Source: Clostridium omnivorum (GTDB lineage Bacteria > Bacillota > Clostridia > Clostridiales > Clostridiaceae). From it: a stretch of 64,000 nucleotides of DNA. Location: the NCBI RefSeq assembly GCF_026012015.1, contig NZ_BRXR01000001.1, forward strand, positions 2,319,501 to 2,383,500. The letters run 5' to 3'. Below are positions 27,229-35,444 of the stretch, piece after piece (position 1 is the first letter of the stretch; each line of letters starts with the position of its first letter). The notes under the pieces are model-generated. The model saw only the letters and a program-made list of their open reading frames with translations. It made no database searches and was not told the DNA's origin. The translations under genes and the position numbers were made by a program.

Positions 27229-27264
27229 AACCGTACTTTGCAAAAACAAGGTGCGGTTTTTTAT
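27229..27264 (+). terminator. Terminator after motB
   Basis: AACCGTACTTTG-CAAAAA-CAAGGTGCGGTT followed by TTTT. Confidence 0.88.
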
Positions 27265-27360
27265 ACGGAAATTTAAAAGTAGTAATGTTTTTAATAACTC
27301 CCGCATATAATGAAATGCACGAAAGATTTATATCTAGTTTTTATAAGCGGGGTGGGGAAT

Positions 27361-27549
27361 TTGAGTACTTATGGTAAAAAGGAGAAGGTATGTGCAGCTT
27401 GTATACACTGGAAGGGTGAAAGAAACGTAGATTTTTCCTTTATTGAAGCAATAAAGAAGCAAGGAAAATGTATGTCAGAAGAGGCATTTTACAATCTAAC
27501 AACTTCAAAAGGCTGCAGCTGTGGCTGTTTTAAGAGTATTTATTGTTGA
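27361..27549 (+). CDS. Small Cys-rich protein, unknown
   Basis: A 62-residue product with eight cysteines, arranged as CAAC near the start, a central C, then CSCGC and a terminal C, suggesting a small metal-binding (zinc or Fe-S) fold. The TTG at 27361 is chosen because GGGGTGGGG ends four bases before it; an in-frame ATG at 27310 lacks a ribosome binding site. I do not recognise a family. The gene stands alone between motB and yabB, with a weak hairpin downstream (27558-27595). Confidence 0.6.
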   Translation: MSTYGKKEKVCAACIHWKGERNVDFSFIEAIKKQGKCMSEEAFYNLTTSKGCSCGCFKSIYC

Positions 27550-27715
27550 AAAAGTATAGGGTAGTAAGTCAAATTATTTGGCTAACTACCCTTATTTTGT
27601 TCTATAATATATAATATAACTTGATTAGAGTAACCTAAGGAAAAAATTAATAGGTTTTAAGTGTACTATTATTGATATAGAATGGTGCTGTGAATATATT
27701 AGAAAGAGTGATGTT

Positions 27716-28459
27716 ATGTATTTTTTAAAAGAGGATGAAACCTTAGATGACCTTCAGTTAAATGGAATTCATGTAATACAGAAAAAAGAAGCTTTTAGAT
27801 TTGGGGTAGATGCAGTATTACTTGCTAACTTTGCAAAGGTTAAAAAAGGAATGAAGGCTGTAGACCTTTGTACAGGTACAGGGATAATACCCTTCATTTT
27901 AGCTGGGAAGACAGAGGTCAAAAGTATTACCGGCCTAGAAATTCAAGATGAAATGGTAGAGATGGCAAATAGGTCCGTAGAGTATAATAAACTGGAGGAC
28001 AGAGTTAGCTTTATTAACGGGGATTTGAAAAATTTAGAGCTTTTAAAGTCAATGGAAAAAGCTGATGTTGTTACTGTTAATCCTCCTTATAAGCTCCAAA
28101 ATTCAGGCATAATTAATCCTAGTGACAAGAATGCTATAGCTAGACATGAAGTGTGCTGCACTTTAGAAGATGTAATTATAGCATGTAGAATACTTCTAAA
28201 GGATAATGCTAGAATGTTTATGGTGCATAGACCAGAGAGACTAGCAGATATTCTATGTCTTATGAGAAAGCATAAAATTGAGCCTAAAGTCATAAGAATG
28301 GTACATCCAAACACCAAAAAGGCTCCTAATATTGTGTTAATTGAAGGACAGAGAGATGGAGGAAAGTTTTTAAAGTGGGAAGCACCTCTTTATGTATATA
28401 ATGATCAAGGTGGCTACTCAGATGAAATCAATAAAATATACGGAAGAGAAGGTGTTTAG
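27716..28459 (+). CDS. YabB/TrmN6-like tRNA(Val) adenine methyltransferase
   Basis: SAM-dependent methyltransferase of the YfiC/YabB group, which methylates N6 of A37 in tRNA1(Val) in E. coli. It begins with LDDLQLNGIHVIQKKEAFRFGVDAVLLANFA (first part shown in outline), has the SAM loop DLCTGTGIIP and the catalytic NPPYK motif characteristic of N6-adenine enzymes. 247 residues is normal. It is directly followed by rsmI with no gap, matching the yabB-rsmI order near abrB in B. subtilis. Confidence 0.9.
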   Translation: MYFLKEDETLDDLQLNGIHVIQKKEAFRFGVDAVLLANFAKVKKGMKAVDLCTGTGIIPFILAGKTEVKSITGLEIQDEMVEMANRSVEYNKLEDRVSFINGDLKNLELLKSMEKADVVTVNPPYKLQNSGIINPSDKNAIARHEVCCTLEDVIIACRILLKDNARMFMVHRPERLADILCLMRKHKIEPKVIRMVHPNTKKAPNIVLIEGQRDGGKFLKWEAPLYVYNDQGGYSDEINKIYGREGV

Positions 28460-29302
28460 ATGAGCGGAAAACTTTATTTAGTTCCTACTCCTATAGGAAA
28501 CTTAAAGGATATAACCTTAAGAGCACTTGAGGTTTTAAATAGTGTAGATTTAATAGCGGCGGAGGATACAAGGCAGAGTTTAAAACTTTTAAATCACTTT
28601 GATATAAAAAAGTCCCTTATAAGCTATCACCAGCATAATGAGCAGGGAAAGAGTGAAGATTTAATTGAAATTCTTAGAGAAGGAAAGAGTATAGCATTAG
28701 TAACTGATGCAGGCACTCCGGGTATTTCTGATCCTGGCAGTGTAATTGCAGTTAAATGTATTGAGGCGGGGATAAGTTTTGAAGTGCTGCCAGGGGCTAC
28801 GGCTATTACTACTGCACTTGTGTATTCAGGCCTTGATACAACAAAGTTCTTGTTTAGAGGATTCCTTCCGAGAGAAAATAAGGATAGAAAACCTATCATA
28901 GAAGATTTAAAAGATAGAACAGAGACTTTGATATTTTATGAGGCACCACATAGGCTTTTAGATACACTAGAATTTTTAGAGGAGCATCTTGGAGATAGAA
29001 AAATATCAATCTGCAGAGAACTCACAAAGCTGCATGAAGAAATAATAAGGCTTCCGTTAAGTGATGCTATAAAGTACTATACCGAGAATTCTCCTAGAGG
29101 AGAATATGTACTTGTGGTTGAAGGCAAAAGGCAAGAGGAAATAATGAAGGAAGCTCAGGCTAAGTGGGATAGTTTGTCTGTAGAAGAGCATATTAAAAAG
29201 TATATTGAAGAGGGGCTAAGTAAAAAGGACGCTATTAAAAAAGTTGCTAAGGACAGAAATTTGCCAAAGTCTGAAGTTTATAGGTATTCCTTGGAGTTAT
29301 AG
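28460..29302 (+). CDS. rsmI: 16S rRNA C1402 ribose 2'-O-methyltransferase
   Basis: Tetrapyrrole-methylase-fold enzyme methylating the 2'-OH of C1402 in 16S rRNA. Family blocks present: YLVPTPIGNLKDIT at the N-terminus, AAEDTRQS, ALVTDAGTPGISDPG, LPGATAITTAL, EAPHRLLDTL and RELTKLHEE. 280 residues is the expected length. It starts one base after yabB ends, so the two are translationally coupled. The RNA modification pair and nearby abrB are a conserved Firmicute neighbourhood. Confidence 0.97.
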   Translation: MSGKLYLVPTPIGNLKDITLRALEVLNSVDLIAAEDTRQSLKLLNHFDIKKSLISYHQHNEQGKSEDLIEILREGKSIALVTDAGTPGISDPGSVIAVKCIEAGISFEVLPGATAITTALVYSGLDTTKFLFRGFLPRENKDRKPIIEDLKDRTETLIFYEAPHRLLDTLEFLEEHLGDRKISICRELTKLHEEIIRLPLSDAIKYYTENSPRGEYVLVVEGKRQEEIMKEAQAKWDSLSVEEHIKKYIEEGLSKKDAIKKVAKDRNLPKSEVYRYSLEL

Positions 29303-29304
29303 AA

Positions 29305-29336
29305 AAATATGGCCAGCAGGGCCATATTTTTTTGTC
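29305..29336 (+). terminator. Terminator after rsmI
   Basis: AAATATGGCC-AGCAG-GGCCATATTT then TTTTG. Confidence 0.88.
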
Positions 29337-29584
29337 TTTAAAATAAAAAAGTGTAATAAAAATTTAGAAGTACCCTGTAAAATTTAGCTGTATAAGCGTA
29401 TAATATTAGGTAGCACTGTGGTATAAATTGCATTTTTAACAGAAAGGCCAAATTTACCATTGTTGTTTTTTAGAATTTGATGTTATAATAATAATAGCGG
29501 ATTTAAGCGACATTTGTAAACAGAGAGAAATACAGTAATAATTAGATAAAATGTGGAATTTCCGCTGAGGAAAGGGGTGTTACT

Positions 29585-30688
29585 TTGAACAAAAAGATAC
29601 TATCTCTTTTGGTAGCAGTAGGATTAGTATTTAGTGTTAGTAGTTCAGTTTTGGCTCAGCCAACAGAGCAAGACCTTCAAACACAACAGAGCCAATTACA
29701 AAAGGACAAGGCGAATTTAAAGCAAGTTCAGGATAAAAGAAATGATTTATCCAATCAGATAGAGATGCTGGACACTAAAATAGAAGCTGCTATGAGACAG
29801 CTTAATGATACTAAGAAAAAGATAGACTCTACTCAAAAGGATATAAAGCAAGCAGAAAAAGATGTTGCTAAGGCTGAGGATGATATTAAAGCAGAACAAG
29901 AATTATTCAATGACAGAGTCAGAGCTATGTACATAAATGGTACAAGCAGTTATCTAAGTGCTATATTTGAATCTAAAGGTATATCAGACTTTATTTCAAG
30001 AGTAGAAGCTATAAAGAAGATAAACGAATTAGATAAAAAGGTCATTAAAGAATTAAGGGACAAGCAGGAAGTGATTAATAAAAAGAAAGCTGATTTAACA
30101 GCTGAAAACGAAAAGCTTGTTGCTCTTAAAGCTGATAATGAGAAGACTTTAGCTGACCTTAATGTTAAGAAGGCAGATCAGGATAAGCTTGTACAAGATT
30201 TAAAAAGCCAAGAAAGATTATTTGCTTCAAAGGTTGATGCATCACAATCTGTAGTTAATGCAAGTTTAGCTGAGATTAAGAGAATAAGGGATGCTGCTTC
30301 AAAGGTAAATCCTTCTAGAGGAGGGGCAGTTAATCCTTCAAATGATAAAATAATTGCTTATGCATCAAACTTTTTAGGAACTCCATATGTTTGGGGAGGA
30401 ACAACTCCATCAGGTTTTGATTGTTCTGGATTTGTTCAGTACGTATATAGATATTTTGGAATAAGTCTAGGAAGAACCACCTATGATCAAGTAGATGAAG
30501 GAGTGGCTGTTTCAAGAGATCAGCTTCAACCAGGAGACTTAGTGTTCTTTGGAAGTGCATCTGCACCACATCACGTTGGTATATATGTTGGAAATAATTC
30601 ATATATACATGCGCCACAAACTGGTGATGTAGTTAAAGTATCTGCACTTACAAGATCAGATTTTTGTGCTGCAAGAAGAGTTAAATAA
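29585..30688 (+). CDS. Secreted NlpC/P60 peptidoglycan hydrolase with coiled-coil
   Basis: Exported DL-endopeptidase-type hydrolase. The signal peptide covers ~1-24 (NKKILSLLVAVGLVFS, cleavage near VLAQ). Residues ~28-235 are a long coiled coil rich in Lys/Asp/Gln, as in PcsB/CwlO-type enzymes where it mediates autoinhibition by FtsEX-like partners (family knowledge). The C-terminal NlpC/P60 domain (~255-367) has catalytic Cys280 in SGFDCSGFVQ, His in PHHVGIYVG and IHAPQTGD. The start is TTG at 29585 behind GAAAGGGG. A terminator follows the gene. Confidence 0.93.
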   Translation: MNKKILSLLVAVGLVFSVSSSVLAQPTEQDLQTQQSQLQKDKANLKQVQDKRNDLSNQIEMLDTKIEAAMRQLNDTKKKIDSTQKDIKQAEKDVAKAEDDIKAEQELFNDRVRAMYINGTSSYLSAIFESKGISDFISRVEAIKKINELDKKVIKELRDKQEVINKKKADLTAENEKLVALKADNEKTLADLNVKKADQDKLVQDLKSQERLFASKVDASQSVVNASLAEIKRIRDAASKVNPSRGGAVNPSNDKIIAYASNFLGTPYVWGGTTPSGFDCSGFVQYVYRYFGISLGRTTYDQVDEGVAVSRDQLQPGDLVFFGSASAPHHVGIYVGNNSYIHAPQTGDVVKVSALTRSDFCAARRVK

Positions 30689-30705
30689 TTTATAAAGGTT
30701 ATTAT

Positions 30706-30740
30706 AAAAGCTATAAGGCATTTGCCTTATAGCTTTTTGC
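30706..30740 (+). terminator. Terminator after the NlpC/P60 gene
   Basis: A 15-bp stem, AAAAGCTATAAGGCA with TGCCTTATAGCTTTT, with a 2-nt loop in the strict form, ending in T residues. Confidence 0.85.
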
Positions 30741-30877
30741 ATATTTATAAACTGTTGAAACTAGGCTGTTATAATAACATATTGGAGTTTGCTTCATTTG
30801 CCAGAGTGTGGTAGTTATTGTTATTATATAACTAAGTTTAAAATAAATACTTTTATTTATAATCTGGAGGAAAAGAT

Positions 30878-31585
30878 ATGTTAGCATTTTTAAAGCAGTC
30901 AAATAGAGGTTTATATGATTTAACAATTAGGCTTATTATGTTAACAATAGTAGCCGGCATGTTTGTATTTATTAGAATTGTTTATACTAGGTCCATAGGC
31001 TATATTTTTCTAATATGGAATGTATTTTTAGCGTGGCTTCCACTGTATTTCAGCTTGATTTGTACAAATATTAAATTTAAATACAAGTCCTGTGGTTATT
31101 TAGTTGGTTTATTATGGATTATTTTCTACCCTAATGCACCTTATGTACTAACTGATTTCATTCACTTATCAAGGTATAGATTTTATGAGGACATAGTATA
31201 TGGAGAAATCTCAAGTTCAAATTTTGCCATATGGTATAACTTCTTTTTGATAAGTATTTTTATCATTATTGGTTTAGTGTTGAGCTATGTGTCCCTATCA
31301 ATTATGCACAAATATATAAGGGAAAAATACAACACTTTTATAGGGTGGGTTTTTGTTGTTATAATTTCAGTATTAAGCGGGTTTGCTATTTATTTGGGAA
31401 GGTTTGTTAGAATAAATAGCTGGGAGATAGTAACCAGTCCAATGAAGTTAATTAAAATTATGATTAGTAGTTTTAATCTACAAGCACTAAGCTTTACGGC
31501 TCTGTTTGGCATATTAACATTGTTTATTTATATATCCTTCTTTTTGATGAATAAATATTATGCTGATTGTGCTGAAATGTATTAA
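30878..31585 (+). CDS. DUF1361 integral membrane protein
   Basis: A 235-residue protein with about six membrane helices. LIWNVFLAWLPLYFSL, LLWIIFYPNAPYVLTDFIHL and GRFVRINSW correspond to the conserved blocks of DUF1361, a family with no assigned activity. GGAGGA precedes the ATG. It is placed between the NlpC hydrolase and abrB, convergent with abrB. No further function is inferable. Confidence 0.85.
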   Translation: MLAFLKQSNRGLYDLTIRLIMLTIVAGMFVFIRIVYTRSIGYIFLIWNVFLAWLPLYFSLICTNIKFKYKSCGYLVGLLWIIFYPNAPYVLTDFIHLSRYRFYEDIVYGEISSSNFAIWYNFFLISIFIIIGLVLSYVSLSIMHKYIREKYNTFIGWVFVVIISVLSGFAIYLGRFVRINSWEIVTSPMKLIKIMISSFNLQALSFTALFGILTLFIYISFFLMNKYYADCAEMY

Positions 31586-31598
31586 AAAAGAAACTATA

Positions 31599-31637
31599 GA
31601 ACAAAAAAACAAAGACCTCACAGATTTCTCTGTGAGG
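31599..31637 (-). terminator. Terminator of abrB
   Basis: On the minus strand CCTCACAGA-GAAA-TCTGTGAGG (31616-31637) is followed by a TCTTTGTTTTTTT tract. Confidence 0.85.
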
Positions 31638-31682
31638 CGGGGATAGAGTGAGTTTATCTATTGAAAAAGTGGGTAAATGCAA

Positions 31683-31928
31683 TTACTTATCGTTCTTTAA
31701 TTCTGCCATACAAGCTTTGCAGATATTCTTACCTTTGTAGTTAATAACATCTCTAGCATCACCACAGAATATGCAAGCTGGTTCATACTTCTTTAATATT
31801 ATTTGCTCTCCGTCTACATAGATTTCTAATGCATCCTTCTCAGCAATGTCTAAAGTTCTTCTCAATTCGATTGGAATAACTATTCTTCCTAATTCGTCTA
31901 CTCTTCTTACTACGCCTGTTGATTTCAT
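31683..31928 (-). CDS. abrB: AbrB-type transition-state regulator
   Basis: Small DNA-binding repressor of post-exponential genes (81 residues). The swapped-hairpin AbrB domain is STGVVRRVDELGRIVIPIELR...LDIAEKDALEIYVDG. The C-terminal part carries two CxxC pairs (CIFC and CKAC), a zinc-ribbon-like extension typical of clostridial AbrB. AGGAGG precedes the ATG at 31928; the frame stays open upstream but lacks another ribosome binding site. Two sigma-A promoters and a Spo0A-like box sit upstream, as for B. subtilis abrB. Confidence 0.94.
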   Translation of the reverse strand: MKSTGVVRRVDELGRIVIPIELRRTLDIAEKDALEIYVDGEQIILKKYEPACIFCGDARDVINYKGKNICKACMAELKNDK

Positions 31929-31956
31929 AATTTTTTTCCTCCTGTAAATTACATCT

Positions 31957-31964
31957 TTCGACAT
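31957..31964 (-). promoter_or_regulatory. Spo0A-like box in the abrB leader
   Basis: ATGTCGAA on the minus strand (7 of 8 to TTGTCGAA), at about +7 to +14 of the proximal promoter's predicted start, the position from which Spo0A~P represses B. subtilis abrB. Confidence 0.55.
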
Positions 31965-31976
31965 ATCTTTAATTAA

Positions 31977-32005
31977 ATAATAACAAATGTGTCATAAAAA
32001 GTCAA
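31977..32005 (-). promoter_or_regulatory. abrB proximal promoter
   Basis: Minus-strand TTGACT (32000-32005), 17 bases, TATTAT (31977-31982). Confidence 0.8.
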
Positions 32006-32066
32006 TATCTGATTTAAATGTTTTTTGATAAAATTACAAATTTCTTATCAAATTCCATCTATAGTT

Positions 32067-32095
32067 AATATACTACCATATAATTCAAATGTCAA
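32067..32095 (-). promoter_or_regulatory. abrB distal promoter
   Basis: Minus-strand TTGACA (32090-32095), 17 bases, TATATT (32067-32072). Together with the proximal promoter it gives a tandem arrangement 90 bases apart. Confidence 0.75.
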
Positions 32096-32566
32096 TATTT
32101 TTTTATAAAAATATACAAATTTTTACTAATGCTATAAACACTGATAAATCAAGGGATATAGAGAGCAAAAGTGTTGATTTATCAATGTTTAACTTACTTA
32201 TATTGGAATAAATATGTTTTATTGCAGCTACAAATAAAATAGTAATAATATGGATAAAAGAAATATTTAATGTCGAAGGCTTGTACACTATTAACGTTTA
32301 GCTGTCTATAAGATATAATTATTCTTATAATTGATACAAAATGTAAATGAAATATCATAATAAAAACATAAAATTGGCTAAAAATATAATTAATTTAATT
32401 AAAATAGTATAAAATTTGCATAAAATATGGTAACCGATATGCAGCTATTGTAAAATTTAAGTAATTTTTTTAAGTAAAGGCTTTCATAATTCTGGTGTTA
32501 ACTTTTTTTCTTTAACGTTATAATAAAAGAAATAAAATTCTAATATAAATAAAAGCGGGTGAATAA
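32096..32566. other. AT-rich intergenic region with one long hairpin
   Basis: About 470 bases between abrB and the HD gene. It holds an inverted repeat of 17 bp (32136-32152 with 32174-32190, one G-U mismatch, 21-nt loop). One ATGTCGAA octamer occurs at 32270-32277. Otherwise I see no genes or known RNA motifs. Confidence 0.5.
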
Positions 32567-33289
32567 ATGGGTTATTCTTTTGAAAAAAAAGCAGCTAATA
32601 TAAATGTAAATCATATTTTTAACTATATAATGCAAAGCATTCATGATGATAGTGCTGGAATAATTTTTGAAATTTGGGATAAAGAAAATGTTCTAATTGA
32701 ATTGTTGCCCTATATGAACGAATTAAAGACTGTAGGAAAGTGCAAGTACCATATAGATGATGCCTTCACACATATGAATTATGTATATAAGAATTTTAAG
32801 GCATTTTTGAGAGGAGAAATTATTATAAGAGGAATAAGCAATGAAATGTTCAGCAGGAGTATTAGTGGTTTTTCAATTGGGGATTATATGTCTCTTGCAG
32901 CTTTTACTCATGATATAGGAAAATATAGGGCTTATAAAAATATAGGGGATAGTGTAAGCTTTAAGAATCATGAATTTTTTGGAGCTGAAATAATGGAGGA
33001 AGTGTGTACTAAGTACAATTTTCCAAGCGAAGCTAAGAATTTAATTATAAATTGTATACAGGCTCATATGTATCCTCTTAATATAAGTAAAAGTGATAAG
33101 AGCGAACTAATAATGAAGGAGTTTTTTGAAAAATATAAGGAATATGTTCCATATATATTAGTATTAGCTTATTGTGACTTGGAAGGAAAGAGATTATATG
33201 AGAATAAAATAGAAGAGAAAAATCACTATAGAAAATTGATAGAAAAAATATTTTTTGAGTATAGCACAATTATGAATAGTATAGATTAA
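32567..33289 (+). CDS. HD-domain protein
   Basis: A 240-residue protein with a metal-dependent phosphohydrolase HD core: His115-Asp116 in AAFTHDIGKYR, a preceding His in DDAFTHMNYV, then KNHEFFGAEIM and CIQAHMYPL. The layout, an N-terminal helical segment (LLPYMNELKTVGK) followed by HD, resembles the HD region of CCA-adding/poly(A)-polymerase-type proteins without the nucleotidyltransferase head. Substrate unknown. The ATG at 32567 is behind AAAGCGGGTG. It stands alone on its strand. Confidence 0.8.
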   Translation: MGYSFEKKAANINVNHIFNYIMQSIHDDSAGIIFEIWDKENVLIELLPYMNELKTVGKCKYHIDDAFTHMNYVYKNFKAFLRGEIIIRGISNEMFSRSISGFSIGDYMSLAAFTHDIGKYRAYKNIGDSVSFKNHEFFGAEIMEEVCTKYNFPSEAKNLIINCIQAHMYPLNISKSDKSELIMKEFFEKYKEYVPYILVLAYCDLEGKRLYENKIEEKNHYRKLIEKIFFEYSTIMNSID

Positions 33290-33480
33290 AAACTATAGAT
33301 ATCACATATAGCATTAGGATATTGATATTAATGTATGGTTATATCTAATGATAGTAGTTGTAAAGAGGTCTAAATAGCATATGTAATATATTTAATGTTA
33401 CCAATATTACAAGGTTTAAAAGCCTAATAATGGTCATACTAAATTTGAAAAAAAAAAGTACCATGATATAATATGCATAA

Positions 33481-33548
33481 GTAATGTAAAAGATTACGGA
33501 CTCAAAAGGGGTAACATGCCGATGGGAATAGGCATGAATAAGTTACAC
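33481..33548 (+). promoter_or_regulatory. Structured leader of the transaldolase-like gene
   Basis: Nested inverted repeats GTAAC (33511-33515) / GTTAC (33542-33546) and ATGCC (33516-33520) / GGCAT (33531-33535), preceded by GTAAT/ATTAC (33481-33497) and followed by CACAGTGTG. It matches no riboswitch I know; it may be simply a stabilising 5' hairpin. Confidence 0.35.
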
Positions 33549-33576
33549 AGTGTGACCAGTGAAAGGAGAAAAGAGT

Positions 33577-34221
33577 ATGAAAATTTTTATTGACACCGCT
33601 AATGTAGACGAAATTAGAAAGGCTGCAGCTTTAGGGGTTTTAGATGGAGTTACAACAAATCCATCATTAATAGCTAAAGAAGGAAGAGATTTAAAAGAGG
33701 TTATTGAAGAAATATGTGGAATAGTTGATGGACCTATAAGTGCAGAAGTTATAAGTCTTGAAGCTGATAAGATGGTACAAGAAGGAAGAGAACTGGTAAA
33801 ACTACATAAAAACATAGTTATAAAAATACCTATGTGTGAAGAGGGATTAAAAGCTGTTAGTGTACTTTCCAAAGAAGGAATAAGGACTAATGTTACTTTA
33901 ATATTCTCAGCACAACAAGCTCTTCTTGCAGCAAAAGCTGGAGCTAGCTTTGTAAGTCCATTTATGGGAAGACTTGATGATATAGGAAATGGTGGAATTC
34001 AAGTTATAGAAGATATAGCTCAAATATTTGACTACTATGGATTAAATACAGAAATAATATCAGCAAGTATAAGAAATCCAATGCACGTTCTAGATGTTGC
34101 AAAGGCAGGATCACATATAGCAACTATACCTTATGGTGTTATCATGCAAATGATAAAGCACCCACTAACAGATGCAGGTATAGCTAAATTTATGGCTGAT
34201 TATAATAAGTCACAAAAGTAA
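33577..34221 (+). CDS. tal: Transaldolase / fructose-6-phosphate aldolase family
   Basis: A 214-residue TIM-barrel aldolase of the small (TalC/FSA, MipB) subfamily, acting in the non-oxidative pentose phosphate pathway. It opens [13 protein letters not shown], has [13 protein letters not shown], the Schiff-base Lys83 in [22 protein letters not shown] and SPFMGRLDD. The Firmicute members are generally transaldolases, so that is preferred over FSA. GAAAGGAG precedes ATG 33577; the in-frame codon at 33559 lies inside that region. The nearby gluconate/6-phosphogluconate genes fit the pathway. Confidence 0.92.
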   Translation: MKIFIDTANVDEIRKAAALGVLDGVTTNPSLIAKEGRDLKEVIEEICGIVDGPISAEVISLEADKMVQEGRELVKLHKNIVIKIPMCEEGLKAVSVLSKEGIRTNVTLIFSAQQALLAAKAGASFVSPFMGRLDDIGNGGIQVIEDIAQIFDYYGLNTEIISASIRNPMHVLDVAKAGSHIATIPYGVIMQMIKHPLTDAGIAKFMADYNKSQK

Positions 34222-34282
34222 TAAATTTAGTTTGTTTTAAAATTCTAAGTTTTTTATGATAATAAATTTAGTGATAGAGAAG

Positions 34283-34313
34283 AAAAAGAGAAAGTATTTT
34301 CTCTTTTTTTTTA
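34283..34313 (+). terminator. Terminator after tal
   Basis: AAAAAGAGAAA-GTA-TTTTCTCTTTTT followed by a T-run. Confidence 0.82.
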
Positions 34314-34525
34314 ATGTACCAATTTTGGGACAATTAAAGTAGTATAAATAAGACATGGGTAAAAACGTACTCGTGTCTTTATTTTTTTAACAGATTTATT
34401 GAATGAATTAAAAAATTTTTGTTGAGTAAAGGAATTAAAAAAAATATAAAATAATTTACATAATATGGATTGAGCTGTCTGAAGATAATAAATAAATGAA
34501 GGCATAAAAGGTAGAAAACATTAAC

Positions 34526-34723
34526 TATTCCACAAACTATTAAACAAGTTATCAACAAGTTAATTGTGGATAATGTTAATAAAAAAATTGTCTGTTGAAG
34601 GGAGGATAAGTAAATCAAGTGTTAATAGTTATCCACAAAAACTGTGTATAAAAATTGCAAAACTGTGGACAAGTGTGGAATAATGTGAACAAATTGATGC
34701 TTTGAAAGGAATTATGTGCATAA
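34526..34723. other. Cluster of DnaA boxes
   Basis: Nine nonamers resembling TTATNCACA in 198 bases. Full matches: TTATCCACA at 34565-34573 (minus) and 34629-34637 (plus), TTATACACA at 34643-34651 (minus), TTATGCACA at 34715-34723 (minus). One-mismatch sites: 34549-34557 (plus), 34664-34672 (minus). Weaker ones at 34526-34534, 34674-34682, 34684-34692. No dnaA or dnaN lies in the window, so this is not the usual oriC setting. Confidence 0.8.
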
Positions 34724-34783
34724 CTTCATTTTTTTGAATAATAAAAATGTCGAAAATTATGTAAAAAAAGCGTACGAAAATAA

Positions 34784-34813
34784 TTGAATGCGAACATGAG
34801 TTTGCATTACAAT
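34784..34813 (+). promoter_or_regulatory. Promoter of the ComK-like gene with LexA-like box in the spacer
   Basis: TTGAAT (34784-34789), 18 bases, TACAAT (34808-34813). The spacer contains CGAACATGAGTTTG (34791-34804), 12 of 14 to the DinR/LexA box CGAACRNRYGTTYC. Confidence 0.5.
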
Positions 34814-34887
34814 GAAAACACGGCAAGGAATTATAGGATAGAATTATAGAAATAAGATACAAGAGGATTAATAAAGGGGGCGAAAAT

Positions 34888-35346
34888 ATGAATTGTGAAT
34901 ACATTGAAAAATTGCAAGGTGCTTGTGCTTTTATACCATGTTATTTAAAGGGAAAAGGAAAGGCTACAAAAATTTGTTATATAGATGGCAGGGAAGAATA
35001 TATAGGATATTCCATAGACAAAACAATGAAAGATTATTGTGCCATAAATTTAAAGAGCTTAGATAGTATTAAAATAATGTGTAGAAAAATAACTGGTAAG
35101 AAGTCCTTAACTCCTCTTTATGTTCAAAAGGATGTAATATTCATACCAGTAAAAACTTTGAAGCCTATAGATAGAGGAGATAAGTGTATAGGATATGTTA
35201 ATATCAATTTTATTGAAGATATGGATTTAGAAGAGGGAATTTTAAGTCTAGAAGGAGGGCAAAGCGTTTTCTATCTAGAAAAGTCTGAAACAATAAAGAA
35301 GAGAATTGCTGATTGTGCATTGATAAAGAAAAAAATTCGAAGGTAA
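34888..35346 (+). CDS. ComK-like protein
   Basis: A 152-residue basic protein whose pattern resembles ComK, the competence transcription factor: IDGREEY near residue 35, a Cys-containing KDYCAINLKSLD, then CRKITGKKSLTPLYVQKDVIFIPVKTL (shown in outline), CIGYVNINFIED and a basic C-terminus. Order and spacing of these blocks follow ComK, but the family is divergent and the match is from memory. GGGGGCG precedes the ATG. The DnaA-box cluster and a LexA-like box lie directly upstream. Clostridial ComK-like proteins are little studied; whether this strain is competent is unknown. Confidence 0.55.
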   Translation: MNCEYIEKLQGACAFIPCYLKGKGKATKICYIDGREEYIGYSIDKTMKDYCAINLKSLDSIKIMCRKITGKKSLTPLYVQKDVIFIPVKTLKPIDRGDKCIGYVNINFIEDMDLEEGILSLEGGQSVFYLEKSETIKKRIADCALIKKKIRR

Positions 35347-35444
35347 ACAGGAAAAAAATTGCTACTTAGTGTTATAATATATGATATCATTGAAGACTAC
35401 TGAACTTTTGTTCAGAACTGTAAAAGAAAGGCAGGAGGAGAGTA

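Noticed and set aside
32270-32277. Spo0A box upstream of the HD gene (also one at 34747-34754)
   Set aside because: The octamer ATGTCGAA is expected about two or three times per 64 kb at this base composition, and neither copy has a telling position.
34526-34723. Chromosomal replication origin (oriC)
   Set aside because: Box density would fit, but dnaA/dnaN and the usual neighbours are absent, so I report it as a DnaA-box cluster instead.
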